Assembly (NCBI GenBank): GCA_002433485.1
Contig: DJIF01000017.1
Location: forward strand, 1 to 39,373
Length of the DNA: 39,373 bases
Reading direction: 5' to 3'
Origin: Deltaproteobacteria bacterium UBA6601
GTDB lineage: Bacteria > Myxococcota_A > UBA796 > UBA9615
Every line of letters starts with the position of its first letter. Positions within the stretch are counted from its first letter, which is position 1. The notes below the pieces were generated by a model. It was not told the DNA's origin, made no database searches, and saw nothing but the letters and a program-made list of their open reading frames with translations. Below are positions 8,894 through 17,436 of this stretch, one piece after another. Made by a program: the position numbers and the translations under genes.

Positions 8894-8990
8894 CGATCCG
8901 CTCCCCAAAGAGGTGAACACGAAGCGGAGAATACAAGAGCAGCGCGGCTTAGCGAAGTTCGCTCTGCCCCCACTTGATAGTCTGACCCCC

Positions 8991-10787
8991 GTGACTCGAC
9001 GCCCAGCCCTACTCGCTGTACTCCTGCTGGCCGCACTCCAGGCCATGGCCAACCTGTATTGGCTGGATCAGGACGAAGGCATTCAATACACCGACGCAGC
9101 CTTCCACTACTCGCAGATCATCGAGCACGCCGAGGCCCTCAGCCAGGGCAGCCAGGCCATGGAGCAACAACGGCTGAATGATGAGAAGCTGCGCTATGGC
9201 AGCCTCTTCTATTACCTGGCGGCGCCGCTGGCACTGGTAGGTAGTTCTACCGCCAACAGTATCCTCATGGGCCTCTCGGTGCTGCTCTGGCCGCTACTGC
9301 TGTTGGGCTGCCACGCCCTGGGAGCCGAGTTGGCGGATAGCAAGCAGCGTCACCGCACCGGCCTGCTCTGTGCAGCCATCGCTGGGCTGCTCCCGGGACT
9401 CTTCAACTACAGCCGCGTGCTGGTACTCGACCTGACGCTAGCCATCACCGTCTGTTGGAGTACCGCGCTGCTGCTCCGCAGCCTACGCAGTCCTGGCAGT
9501 CCAGGAATACCAGGAGCCACCGCGCTGCTAACCATGGCGGCGGGCCTGGCCATCAAGGTCAACGCCTTAGCTTTTTTGGCCGGACCGCTGTGGATCGCTG
9601 GTAGTGCAGCATTGAGCAAGGCCGCCGCAGGGCAACCCAGGCGCCAGCCGCTCAGGTTCATCGCCATCTTCATGGGGGCCCTTCTGCTCACGGGATGGCT
9701 GCTGCTGGGGAGTCGCGGAGCGGCGATCCTGGAGACGGCTCGCGACTCGACCTGGCCGGGTAAGCTCATTGGCTACGCATCACAAGGCTCCCTTGGTCAA
9801 TATGCAAACCACTACCTGAGCTTTGTCCGTTCACAGAGCTGGGAGGTGCTCTACTACTCCACCTTGCAGAGCTTCACCCCGCTGTGGTTGGCCGCCGTCA
9901 TCGTAGCCTGCGCAGCCTACTTCGTACGCCCTGTAGAAGCGCAACACAAGAAGGTGGAGCGGCAGCGGCAGAAGCTGGTGTTCTCAGCCCTGGCCATTCC
10001 TCTTTTCGGCGTCATCTTCGTCCTTAGAGACATCTACGACGAGCGCTACCTGATCCCGCTGCTGCCACTGTGCGCGGCGCTGACAGCGCGGGCCAGCCTG
10101 GCCATCGCGCATGCTCGCTGCCGGGTGTTCATCATCAGCCTCGGTCTGCTGGCGGGCAGTCTCAACTTCAACGTGATTTCCTTCAACGTACTTCCCGAGC
10201 TGCGTCCACTGGCTTGCACAACCGCAGCCGGCTGGGCACCAAAAGCTCGCGTTGGCGATCGTCTATGGCTGTGCGCGCTGTACCCGGAATATCACTTCAT
10301 GGACCGCAGCAGCAGCCCTCTACCGCGGACAGTTGCAGGCCCCCTGCTGGGACAAAAGGGCGAGCTGGCATTGCACCAGGTAGAGCAACTCCTGGCACCC
10401 CTTCGCGCAGAACTCAATCGCCCCCTTGCGGCCACATTTCTCGATGACCTGTACGAATTTTTTTATCGCAGCTACAACCACAGTCTTGCCCAAGCGGGCA
10501 GCCGCGAGGCGCTATTTCGCCATCAGGACCTGCACCTCTTATCAAAATGTACCGATCGCCCCTGGCTTGAAGCGCTGTTCGAATCACTCCAGGGAATCGA
10601 ACAGACCATCGCCCAGAGCGACGTGGTCATCATGCGCTTTGGCAATCCGTCCGATCCCAGCGACACAGCCCTCCGTGGACGACGTTGCATCATCTTCTGG
10701 CAGCAACAACAGGACTGGCGCCACCTGGGCGATGTAGACCTTGCAGATGGGACCTCAATCCGGCTCTACCGGCGCCGCTCCAACTGA
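8991..10787 (+). CDS. GT-C type membrane glycosyltransferase (family 39-like)
   Basis: A multi-spanning inner-membrane protein of 598 residues. It starts with a hydrophobic helix followed by the acidic loop motif LDQDEGIQYTDAAFHY, typical of the first periplasmic loop of ArnT/PMT-type glycosyltransferases that use polyprenyl-phosphate sugars. Many further hydrophobic segments follow, and the C-terminal portion (about 150-200 residues) is soluble. GTG at 8991 is chosen because it keeps the first helix complete; the ATG at 9045 would cut it. No good Shine-Dalgarno sequence is visible. A tract of DRSSS and GRRC motifs in the soluble part is not diagnostic. The acceptor (lipid A, glycan or protein) cannot be predicted. 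Its stop is seven bases from the stop of the convergent kinase gene. Confidence 0.7.
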   Translation: MTRRPALLAVLLLAALQAMANLYWLDQDEGIQYTDAAFHYSQIIEHAEALSQGSQAMEQQRLNDEKLRYGSLFYYLAAPLALVGSSTANSILMGLSVLLWPLLLLGCHALGAELADSKQRHRTGLLCAAIAGLLPGLFNYSRVLVLDLTLAITVCWSTALLLRSLRSPGSPGIPGATALLTMAAGLAIKVNALAFLAGPLWIAGSAALSKAAAGQPRRQPLRFIAIFMGALLLTGWLLLGSRGAAILETARDSTWPGKLIGYASQGSLGQYANHYLSFVRSQSWEVLYYSTLQSFTPLWLAAVIVACAAYFVRPVEAQHKKVERQRQKLVFSALAIPLFGVIFVLRDIYDERYLIPLLPLCAALTARASLAIAHARCRVFIISLGLLAGSLNFNVISFNVLPELRPLACTTAAGWAPKARVGDRLWLCALYPEYHFMDRSSSPLPRTVAGPLLGQKGELALHQVEQLLAPLRAELNRPLAATFLDDLYEFFYRSYNHSLAQAGSREALFRHQDLHLLSKCTDRPWLEALFESLQGIEQTIAQSDVVIMRFGNPSDPSDTALRGRRCIIFWQQQQDWRHLGDVDLADGTSIRLYRRRSN

Positions 10788-10794
10788 GCGCAGA

Positions 10795-11700
10795 TCAACC
10801 TATCCGAACGCTCTGAACCTCGCCGATGGGCTCGTCCAGAGACTCGAGAATGTGCCGTGACACACCCAACGACATCAACACTGAGTTGGCGACATTGCGC
10901 ACCGAGGCCTCCAAATCGAGGCTGCCGTCGTTGCGATATTCAGGCTGATGAGCGTCGATAAGGGCTGCCACCCGACTGCCCAGCTGAGCTTTCAGCAGCT
11001 CGACGCTGGGCTGAACGTGATCAATGTAGAACTGATAGCGTCGCTCCAGGGTTTCAGGGGTGTCGTCCATGCGCTTCCGTCCGAGAGCGCGGTTCTGCAT
11101 CTCCTTCTTCGACACGCTCAAGTGCACCACCTTGATGATGGGGATGTCCAGTCGCTCGGAGAGGGAGAGCACGTGGCGAGCTGCAGCTTCGGTTCTCGGA
11201 TAGCCATCCAGCAGCACCACCGCTTCGTGTCGACTGGCCCGCTCAGCCAAAACCCCTTCAATGATTTGTTCAGACCACTCATCGGGAACCAGCAAGCCCG
11301 ATGAAACGCAGTAGTCAAGCCAGTCGAGCTGGGAAGGGTCACTGCCAAATCGGTCCAACAACTCAACTTCGTAACCGCGAGCCTTCGTCACAACCTGTAG
11401 GTCAGTCTGCTGCGCATCAAACAGTCCACGCTCGGGATGAATGTCAAAGCGATCACCCATAGACGCAGCGAAAACACGATCTTCTCGAGCCCTGCGAACG
11501 GTCTCACGCAGAGCATCTCCCATAGAGATGTGGTTCTCAGGTGGTAGGTGAAGGGTATCTCGAAGGGCCTCTGCGATGGCGCCCTTACCGCAACTGGAAG
11601 GTCCCGAGAGGATGATGATGCCCCGACCGCGAGCACGCACTGAGGTGGTCAGTCCAAGGGCCACATGAGGTCGGGACGGTGCCGGATCGATGTACTTCAC
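10795..11700 (-). CDS. Adenylate-kinase-like nucleoside monophosphate kinase with an insertion
   Basis: A 301-residue cytoplasmic P-loop kinase. Residues about 25-45 hold the Walker A loop GPSSCGKGA, followed by the NMP-binding segment (SMGDALRETV), then GLLVPDEW, the conserved DGYPRTEAAA and a C-terminal block (GRKRMDDTPETLERRY) matching the Adk R-x-D-D-x-x-E-T region. The order is that of adenylate kinase, but about 50 extra residues separate the GDALRETV block from GLLVPD, the P-loop reads GPSSCGKG instead of GxPGxGKGT, and the LID region is short. There is also an N-terminal extension of about 25 residues and a C-terminal one of about 60. Normal Adk is near 215 residues. It may therefore be a paralogue with another substrate, so no symbol is given. 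Convergent with the glycosyltransferase gene. Confidence 0.75.
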   Translation of the reverse strand: MKYIDPAPSRPHVALGLTTSVRARGRGIIILSGPSSCGKGAIAEALRDTLHLPPENHISMGDALRETVRRAREDRVFAASMGDRFDIHPERGLFDAQQTDLQVVTKARGYEVELLDRFGSDPSQLDWLDYCVSSGLLVPDEWSEQIIEGVLAERASRHEAVVLLDGYPRTEAAARHVLSLSERLDIPIIKVVHLSVSKKEMQNRALGRKRMDDTPETLERRYQFYIDHVQPSVELLKAQLGSRVAALIDAHQPEYRNDGSLDLEASVRNVANSVLMSLGVSRHILESLDEPIGEVQSVRIG

Positions 11701-11742
11701 GTCGCTGCCCTCCGATGGATGCGCGAAGACTATAACGCTTCC

Positions 11743-12612
11743 TCAGGGTTGCGCGGATCCAGCAACGTCTTCAGCAGGTCCGGATTCACCCAGCACAGGC
11801 TGCTGCGCGCCGCGAGCAAAGAGAGCCTCAAACTGAAGTAGATTGTCGGGCAGAGTGGTTCCCGTAGCGACCCGTTGCAGGCGAATAGGGATCCGACCAC
11901 CTGGCACGGTGAGCACCCGGTAAATCAGTCGGGTTTCTCCAGACTCGAGGGGAACCACCTCCCAGGATCCCACCGAGTACGGCAGGTAGATGACCTTCGG
12001 ATAGCGCTCGACGATCCGGCGCCAATATTCTGGATAAGAGTCAACACTGAGGGTTTCCCAGCACTGCCTATGGCGTCCTCGCACACCATCAATATCGCGC
12101 TCGATCAAGGCTCGATTGAACCAGGCCCGATCCCGGGCCAGCGTCCAGCCGGGAGCATCCACCAGCTGAAAGAACTCAACGGTATTGCCTTCGCGCCGCA
12201 GCACCTCGGAGATCACCAAGGGGACGCGCTCCGAAAGACCCGCGTGGCGGTCGAAATCAATCAACAGTGCAAACAGCTCATCACTTGAAACAGGAAGGAC
12301 CATCTCGCCACGAAAGGCTGGGACCTTGAAACCAGGCAAGTCCTTGCTGAACACCTCGACACCGTCGCGCGAACTGCGCGACTTTTTCACCCAGCCCTGT
12401 GATTCATGAATCTGCTTGAGGACCTCCTCTGCGGGTGGAAAGGACAACGATCCTGAGCTCTTGGGCCGCGAGTTCCGCTCCTTTGCAGGGGTCTCGGCCT
12501 GTGCTTCTTGCTCAGCCCCAAAAGCACGGGTAGCTGAGATTGTCAGCAGCGCAGCTGCAACAGACAACACTAAGAGCGCACCAAGACTGCGGACTTGGTA
12601 GATAAGGAACAC
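11743..12612 (-). CDS. START-domain-like exported lipid-binding protein
   Basis: A 289-residue protein with a signal peptide followed by a region resembling START/SRPBCC lipid-binding domains: PAFRGEMVLPVSSDELFALLIDFDR, then a DWxF-like central strand region (ARDRAWFNRAL) and SWEVVPLESGETRLIYRV near the C-terminus. The start is set at GTG 12612, which gives a clean signal peptide (VRSLGALLVLSVAAALLTISATRAFGA); an ATG-containing longer frame reaches 12861 but would overlap the divergent PilZ gene and bury the signal peptide. No strong Shine-Dalgarno sequence precedes the GTG. START proteins bind a hydrophobic ligand; the ligand here is unknown. The gene points away from the c-di-GMP cluster and is probably monocistronic; 42 bases separate its stop from the start of the kinase gene on the same strand, so co-transcription is possible. 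Confidence 0.6.
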   Translation of the reverse strand: MFLIYQVRSLGALLVLSVAAALLTISATRAFGAEQEAQAETPAKERNSRPKSSGSLSFPPAEEVLKQIHESQGWVKKSRSSRDGVEVFSKDLPGFKVPAFRGEMVLPVSSDELFALLIDFDRHAGLSERVPLVISEVLRREGNTVEFFQLVDAPGWTLARDRAWFNRALIERDIDGVRGRHRQCWETLSVDSYPEYWRRIVERYPKVIYLPYSVGSWEVVPLESGETRLIYRVLTVPGGRIPIRLQRVATGTTLPDNLLQFEALFARGAQQPVLGESGPAEDVAGSAQP

Positions 12613-12683
12613 CTTATGATCGCTACGTTGGGCGGGACAGAAGGTCAAGAGGACCAGCACAAAGGCGACAAAGAGTCGGTGGC

Positions 12684-12714
12684 TTGCTTCCCTGTAGAGG
12701 TGGGCTGTTACACT
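12684..12714 (+). promoter_or_regulatory. Candidate sigma70-type promoter upstream of the PilZ-GGDEF pair
   Basis: TTGCTT at 12684-12689 resembles a -35 element, and TGTTACACT at 12706-12714 reads as an extended -10 (TGN plus TACACT, four of six matches). The spacing of 19 bases is slightly long. The GTG start of the PilZ gene follows at 12786. This is pattern recognition only. Confidence 0.3.
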
Positions 12715-12785
12715 TCCTGACGAGCCCCTTACAGGCACAGCCAACACCGCCCGCTCCCAGCGTTTCGAGGACATCGAGGAATTCA

Positions 12786-14087
12786 GTGACCCAGGCCCAA
12801 GAATCCAGCGTTCCCTGCCTGATTCCGGTGGAGTTGACCCTCTCGGGTGGGATTCATGCACGTGCCTTCATGACTCGCCTCGGTCCCGCTTCGGCAACGC
12901 TCAGTGCAGACCCACCGCCACCCACGGGGGCCCGGGTACAAATGAAATTCCGCAGGCCTCGCGACAACCGCCAGGTAGACGTCAACGGGGAAGTTGGCGA
13001 GACCCTCAATGAGGGGGGACTTTGGCGCGGCCGGGCCGCGGTGCTGGTGCGCTTCGACACCGACATCGGCGCTGACATCGTTCCCAAAGACGAAGGTGCT
13101 GAGATTCGCAGAAAACTCCATCAAGACCGCCGCGGGGCCGAGCCCAGTCGACTAGCACCCAGCCCAACCCTGGGAGCCAGCTTCAATGTGGCGACCCGCA
13201 GTCGACGACGCAAGTCTCCGGCGCAGCTTGCCTCAGAGTCACTGCTTGAGACCACCGAGACGCCGCCGGTCGCCGTCACCTTGACTGAGCCGGCCGTAGA
13301 GCCCATTGACGAGCCCAACCGAGCGGACCCCAGAAGCCTGCGAGAACAGCTCAACGTAGGTAACACTGAAGACCGACAACAAAAGCTGCCGGATGGCGAT
13401 GACGGAGATGACTTCTTTGGCAGGTTCCAGGGAGATGGCACTCTTGATGAGATCCCTCCCCTGCCCGATCAGGACCTGCCCAGCCAGGTCCAGGCGCGCC
13501 GAACCACCGAAGAGCTGCTGGCGACCTCCACCCATCCCCAAGCCGCCGGGATCCCTCCAGTACAGGACCTCAGTGCAAGGTCATCACAGCCGCCACCGAC
13601 CCGCGCGCAACCAGCGGTCCCGCCCAGGGCGGGCAACGCTACCCCGCCCTGGGAAGCTGCCAGCGAGGACCCTGCTCGCAGCTTGATCCCACGCCACATC
13701 CGAATCGCTTCTTCACTGGATGTGAGCTTCTGGTCTCGGGGTCGGCAGCATGAGGCCACCGCCCAGAACTTCTCCCGCGAAGGTGCCTTCCTGGCCTTCC
13801 AGGGCGACCCACCCATCCGTGGCGCCATCATCCGAGTTGAGTTCCCCATCGGGCTTGGCGGCGAGAGCCTGCCGGTTCGTTTCAATGCAGAAGTCCGCTG
13901 GCACCGCGCAGACCGCCCTGGCGGGAGTCTGCCTGAAGGCTTCGGTGTCCAGATTCTGACCTTCGAGAGCCCCAAAGATCAGGGGCGCTACGACGAAATG
14001 TTGATGATGCTGCTTGACCTCCACCAGGCAGAGAGTGGCTCTACAGACGCCCCCGGCTACCGCTGGGGCGCGCCGAGCAGCTCATAG
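12786..14087 (+). CDS. PilZ-domain c-di-GMP-binding protein with second degenerate PilZ-like domain
   Basis: A 433-residue protein with no signal peptide. The start is GTG 12786 because GAGGA lies seven bases before it; a longer frame goes back to 12684. Residues about 10-100 resemble PilZ-type strands but lack the DxSxxG motif. A proline-rich, low-complexity linker covers about residues 110-290. Residues about 303-415 form a PilZ domain with the c-di-GMP motifs: Arg residues 303 and 306 in RHIR, and NFSREG at about 328-333 (N-x-S-x-x-G). The C-terminal domain therefore probably binds c-di-GMP; the N-terminal copy probably does not. The diguanylate cyclase gene starts 11 bases after the stop, suggesting an operon in which the second product makes the ligand for the first. 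Confidence 0.75.
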   Translation: MTQAQESSVPCLIPVELTLSGGIHARAFMTRLGPASATLSADPPPPTGARVQMKFRRPRDNRQVDVNGEVGETLNEGGLWRGRAAVLVRFDTDIGADIVPKDEGAEIRRKLHQDRRGAEPSRLAPSPTLGASFNVATRSRRRKSPAQLASESLLETTETPPVAVTLTEPAVEPIDEPNRADPRSLREQLNVGNTEDRQQKLPDGDDGDDFFGRFQGDGTLDEIPPLPDQDLPSQVQARRTTEELLATSTHPQAAGIPPVQDLSARSSQPPPTRAQPAVPPRAGNATPPWEAASEDPARSLIPRHIRIASSLDVSFWSRGRQHEATAQNFSREGAFLAFQGDPPIRGAIIRVEFPIGLGGESLPVRFNAEVRWHRADRPGGSLPEGFGVQILTFESPKDQGRYDEMLMMLLDLHQAESGSTDAPGYRWGAPSSS

Positions 14088-14098
14088 CCGGAACCACC

Positions 14099-15619
14099 AT
14101 GAGCGCAACCCATTCCGGAGACCGCCAACGGCATGCCCTCGCTACTCTGACCCAGCTCGCTCGACAGCTGCGGCGATGCTGCAATGAAGCCGACCTGTCG
14201 CTAGCGCCACAGGTAGTGGTCGACCTTCTCGACTGTTACAAGGCCCTGCTGTACCGGTTCGACCCCAGCACTGCCTCACTGCAACTTACCGCGAGCTCCA
14301 GACCACAGCGCTTTGAGGAGGAGCAGAGCCGCCTCGAACAAGGCCAGGTACTGGCGGTTGAAGTACTGGAAGAGCAGAAGCTGGTCGTCAGCGAGCTCCG
14401 CACCCTGGTGAGCGAGAGCCAGGAAAAAAAGTTGGCGCAATGGGTGGCAGCGCCGATCTTTGGCACCGACGGCGTCTTGCTGGGTGTGCTCGAAGCCGAG
14501 TTGGCCAGAGCCGTAGAAGCCACTGAGCGGCACCTGATCCAGATCGCGGCGGACCTCATCGCCGAACACCTGGCACACGCCGACCTCCACGACCGGGTGT
14601 TTCGCAGCAACGTATATCTGGCCCAGCTTAATGACATCACCCAGCAGGTCAGCGCAGAACGTGAGGTACAGGGCATGGTCGAGGCCGCTGCCCGCGGCCT
14701 CGATGAAATGATGGAGGTCGAAGAGTTGTGTCTCTACCTCATCGAAGAGGCTGTGCCGGTCCTGGCTGCCCGAGCTGGCTGTGATGAGCAACTCCCAACC
14801 CAGATTCGAGTGGTCTCCGATGAAGGCTCAACCATTCTGGGCAATGATGATGATCCACAGGTCTCCATCGGCACTGGCGAGCTCGCCGGTAGCCCAGTAA
14901 TGACCGAGTTGCTACGCACCGGGACCGGCGGTGCGAGGGGTATTCTGTTGTTGCGTAAAGCAGCAGGAGCCGGCGCCTTTGATCCTGAGCAGCTCCCTCT
15001 ACTCTCGGCCCTCAGCACCCACCTCTGTACCGCTGTAGACAACGCGGCACTGATGCAGGAGATTCAGCGGCAGGCGACCTACGACGACCTGACCGGCCTG
15101 GTAGGGAGAAGACACTTCTTGAGCGAAATGAAGCGCGAAAGAGAGCGGGCCCGCCGGGAAGAGCGTCCCTTGTCACTGCTCATGATTGACGCTGACAACT
15201 TCAAAGCCCTCAATGACAACTATGGCCATCCGGCTGGAGACGCAGTGCTCATGGCCCTGGCCAGAGAATTGATCAAGGGAACCAGAGCCGTCGACCTGGT
15301 CGGACGGCTCGGTGGCGAAGAAGTTGCGGTACTGCTTCCAGGAGCGACCAATGAGGTCGCGGTCTGCATCGCCGAACGCTTGCGAGAGAGCATTCAACAA
15401 CTTGAGATCCCGTGGAACAACCAGACTCTTGGGGTCACGGTCAGCATCGGAGTGACCACACTGTCGGGCGACATGTCACCCCTGGAGCTGTTGGAGCAGG
15501 CCGATCAAGCCCTCTATCAGGCCAAAGACCAGGGCCGAGACCGGGTGGTAAGTCAATACGACCTGCAGCCGGTCACCGCACATCCGGAGGCCCCCACTGC
15601 CGAGTCCCCGTCACACTAA
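14099..15619 (+). CDS. GAF-GGDEF diguanylate cyclase
   Basis: A 506-residue signalling enzyme predicted to condense two GTP into c-di-GMP. The C-terminal domain (about residues 325-495) shows DLTGLVGRRHF, the metal-binding MIDADNFK, and the active-site loop GGEEV at 405-409, a common functional variant of GGDEF. RAVD at 396-399 lies exactly five residues before the GG, matching the product-inhibition I-site RxxD. Upstream, two GAF-like regions (about 15-160 and 175-320) are inferred from length, secondary structure style and the hydrophobic residue pattern; a cysteine-containing ligand pocket cannot be identified. No transmembrane segment is seen, so it is probably cytoplasmic. The gene is 11 bases after the PilZ gene and seven bases short of the convergent radical SAM stop. 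Confidence 0.85.
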   Translation: MSATHSGDRQRHALATLTQLARQLRRCCNEADLSLAPQVVVDLLDCYKALLYRFDPSTASLQLTASSRPQRFEEEQSRLEQGQVLAVEVLEEQKLVVSELRTLVSESQEKKLAQWVAAPIFGTDGVLLGVLEAELARAVEATERHLIQIAADLIAEHLAHADLHDRVFRSNVYLAQLNDITQQVSAEREVQGMVEAAARGLDEMMEVEELCLYLIEEAVPVLAARAGCDEQLPTQIRVVSDEGSTILGNDDDPQVSIGTGELAGSPVMTELLRTGTGGARGILLLRKAAGAGAFDPEQLPLLSALSTHLCTAVDNAALMQEIQRQATYDDLTGLVGRRHFLSEMKRERERARREERPLSLLMIDADNFKALNDNYGHPAGDAVLMALARELIKGTRAVDLVGRLGGEEVAVLLPGATNEVAVCIAERLRESIQQLEIPWNNQTLGVTVSIGVTTLSGDMSPLELLEQADQALYQAKDQGRDRVVSQYDLQPVTAHPEAPTAESPSH

Positions 15620-15626
15620 GCGAGAC

Positions 15627-17057
15627 TCAAAAGGCAGTCTGGCGAAGGTATCGACCGGTGTGCAGGCCAACTCGCAGAAAGTCGCGCAACTCAAACTCTC
15701 CCAGCTCCACCAAGCTGTACGCGTGATGCGCTCTGAACAGGAAGTTAAAAAGACGGTTCGGCGGCAATGAAACGGCCCGCCGAATCAGCGGCCTGGCCTG
15801 GGGAAAGCGAACAGCCAAAGGAAAGAGCTTCTGCAGGTTGCTGAAGGCATCCTTGTTCTCGACATCGACCGGCGCCTGCATAAAGTAACTCTGCTCAAAC
15901 TCATCAACATCAAAATCTGGCGGAAACATCCCCTCTCTCATGACCAGATCCTGCAACTGAGTACCAGGGTAGGGCTGAATCAAAGAGCACCAGGCGCTCT
16001 GGGGGGCCAGCTTGATGTTGAAATCCAGGGTCTCAAAGGCCGCTTCCAGGGTCTCCCCAGGCGAGCCGACCACATTAGAGGTCTGGACTCGAATCCCGTA
16101 GCTGTGGAACAGCTCAACTGTCGCCGCAAGCGCCGAGTTGGACAAGCGCTTGTGAAGAATGCTGTTACGCACCCGCTCGTTGCCACTCTCCACGCCAATC
16201 TTGACGGCAAAGCAGCCAGAGGCGGCCAGATCGCGGATGCTCCGCTCGCTCATATAGTCGGCCCGCACCAGACAAGAGAAAGGCAGCCCGATGCGCTCCC
16301 TGTATCGCTCCAGGAGAGGTCGAGCGTAACCCTCATAGTCAACGACAAAAGTGTCATCCCGAAACACCAGGCGCCGCAACGGGTAGCGCTGTATCGCCTG
16401 CTCAATCTCGGCGATCAGATAGTCCACCGACTTGCGCCTCGCGTAGCGGCCGAGTCCCTTGGTGACCTTCTTGAGCGCAACATGGAAACAAAACGCGCAG
16501 TTGTCCGGGCAACCACGCCCGGTGACGAAGGCCCCAATGCCCTGCTGGACAACAAATGGATAGCGGCGATAAACCCCCCGATCGGGAAAAGGGAAGCGGT
16601 CGAGATCCTGCTCCAGCGGACGAATCGGGTTGCGATGAACAGTGCCATCGGACTCCTTCACCCAGAGGCTCGGGATAGACCGATAATCAGCACCTACCTC
16701 AAGGGCGTCAAGCAGCTCGGCGAGCGCCTCCTCACCGTCTCCTCGACAGACCACGTCCACGGGAAAGCACTCAACCAGTTCCGGATACAAGGTCGGGTGA
16801 ATCCCGCCAAACACGCTGACCACCCTGGGAAACCAGGCCTTGACTCGTGCCGCCATGGCCAAAGCCCACAAGTGCAGACCACTGGTCACAGAGAACGCAA
16901 TGACATCCGGTTCAATGCGGCGGATGGCGCGCTTGAGATCGTATTCAGCATCCTCAATGAGAACATCACTGTGATGGCCGCGCTGCTCACAGTATGCAGC
17001 AAGGGCAGTAATGCCCGGATTCACAAAGGCGTCTTTCTGAAGATAAAGGACCCTCAT
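15627..17057 (-). CDS. B12-binding-domain radical SAM protein
   Basis: A 476-residue enzyme with an N-terminal cobalamin-binding-like fold (MRVLYLQKDAF..., FSVTSGLHLWAL, VFGGIHPTLYPE, ending VCRGDGEEAL) and a radical SAM core with the iron-sulfur motif CPDNCAFC in GRGCPDNCAFCFH (C-x3-C-x2-C). The His of the DxHxxG cobalamin motif is not obvious, so the domain may be degenerate or not bind B12. The ATG at 17057 is chosen because GAGAGG lies seven bases upstream, whereas the frame extends to 17072. Such proteins do methylations and other radical rearrangements on lipids, antibiotics or bacteriochlorophyll; no neighbouring biosynthetic cluster indicates the substrate. It is convergent with the GGDEF gene and its 5' side faces the HU regulatory region. 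Confidence 0.8.
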   Translation of the reverse strand: MRVLYLQKDAFVNPGITALAAYCEQRGHHSDVLIEDAEYDLKRAIRRIEPDVIAFSVTSGLHLWALAMAARVKAWFPRVVSVFGGIHPTLYPELVECFPVDVVCRGDGEEALAELLDALEVGADYRSIPSLWVKESDGTVHRNPIRPLEQDLDRFPFPDRGVYRRYPFVVQQGIGAFVTGRGCPDNCAFCFHVALKKVTKGLGRYARRKSVDYLIAEIEQAIQRYPLRRLVFRDDTFVVDYEGYARPLLERYRERIGLPFSCLVRADYMSERSIRDLAASGCFAVKIGVESGNERVRNSILHKRLSNSALAATVELFHSYGIRVQTSNVVGSPGETLEAAFETLDFNIKLAPQSAWCSLIQPYPGTQLQDLVMREGMFPPDFDVDEFEQSYFMQAPVDVENKDAFSNLQKLFPLAVRFPQARPLIRRAVSLPPNRLFNFLFRAHHAYSLVELGEFELRDFLRVGLHTGRYLRQTAF

Positions 17058-17226
17058 CGGCCAGCCTCTCATCCCTGCACGACCTTGATGAGTGTAGCCA
17101 GATCGACGCCGTCATGAGCAGGCGTCCCCCAAACCTAGGGCATCTGAGGGCCGACTAAGACCCAGCCAGGGGACTTAGCGAAATCTTTACAAAGCTCCCG
17201 CAAACCCAGTGTTTATGGACCCTCCG

Positions 17227-17232
17227 TATAAT
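17227..17232 (+). promoter_or_regulatory. Candidate -10 element (TATAAT)
   Basis: The sequence TATAAT matches the sigma70 -10 consensus exactly, but no TTGACA-like -35 occurs 16-18 bases upstream. It lies 204 bases before the HU start, so the leader would be long if it drives HU. Confidence 0.25.
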
Positions 17233-17271
17233 TAGGGTGGGTAAGCCCGTGAGCTGGAACCGGTTTTTGAC

Positions 17272-17291
17272 TTTTCCACAGCTGTGGACAA
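17272..17291. promoter_or_regulatory. Palindromic DnaA-box-like site
   Basis: The 20-bp sequence TTTTCCACAGCTGTGGACAA is a palindrome with one mismatched pair. Its left half TTTTCCACA and its right half, read on the other strand as TTGTCCACA, each match the DnaA-box consensus TTATNCACA closely (eight of nine bases). Such head-to-head boxes occur in origins and in DnaA-regulated promoters. Only one pair is seen here and no dnaA or dnaN gene is present, so a regulatory role is more likely than an origin. Confidence 0.45.
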
Positions 17292-17436
17292 CTCGCTCGA
17301 GCCTGAAACCCGCATAAAAGCTGGCTTTGCTAACGCGAATTACCCTGCACAAAGCAGCCCCCTTCGCTAAGGTCTCGCAACCTAAATTGAGGCGGTCGCA
17401 TCAGACCGTCAGACCAATCACCGAAAGGAAGTTGAG

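Larger units (their letters stand above)
17058..17436. other. Intergenic regulatory region between divergent radical SAM and HU genes
   Basis: The 379-base region between the two divergent starts contains no convincing gene. It holds a perfect TATAAT at 17227-17232 without a good -35 at the standard distance, the 20-bp palindrome at 17272-17291, a TTGACT at 17267-17272 that overlaps the palindrome, and a small inverted repeat CGGTC/GACCG at 17393-17408 in the probable HU leader. AAGGA lies about eight bases before the HU ATG. Confidence 0.6.

Noticed and set aside
7556..8977. Long plus-strand frame opposite the outer-membrane barrel gene
   Set aside because: Antisense shadow; no signal peptide, and the opposite strand has an exported barrel with terminal Trp.
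17227..17291. Chromosomal replication origin
   Set aside because: Only one pair of DnaA-box-like sequences is present, without a clear AT-rich unwinding region or dnaA/dnaN neighbours.
17155..17352. Small minus-strand frame in the HU upstream region
   Set aside because: It begins with TTG without a Shine-Dalgarno sequence, spans the palindrome and shows no family features.
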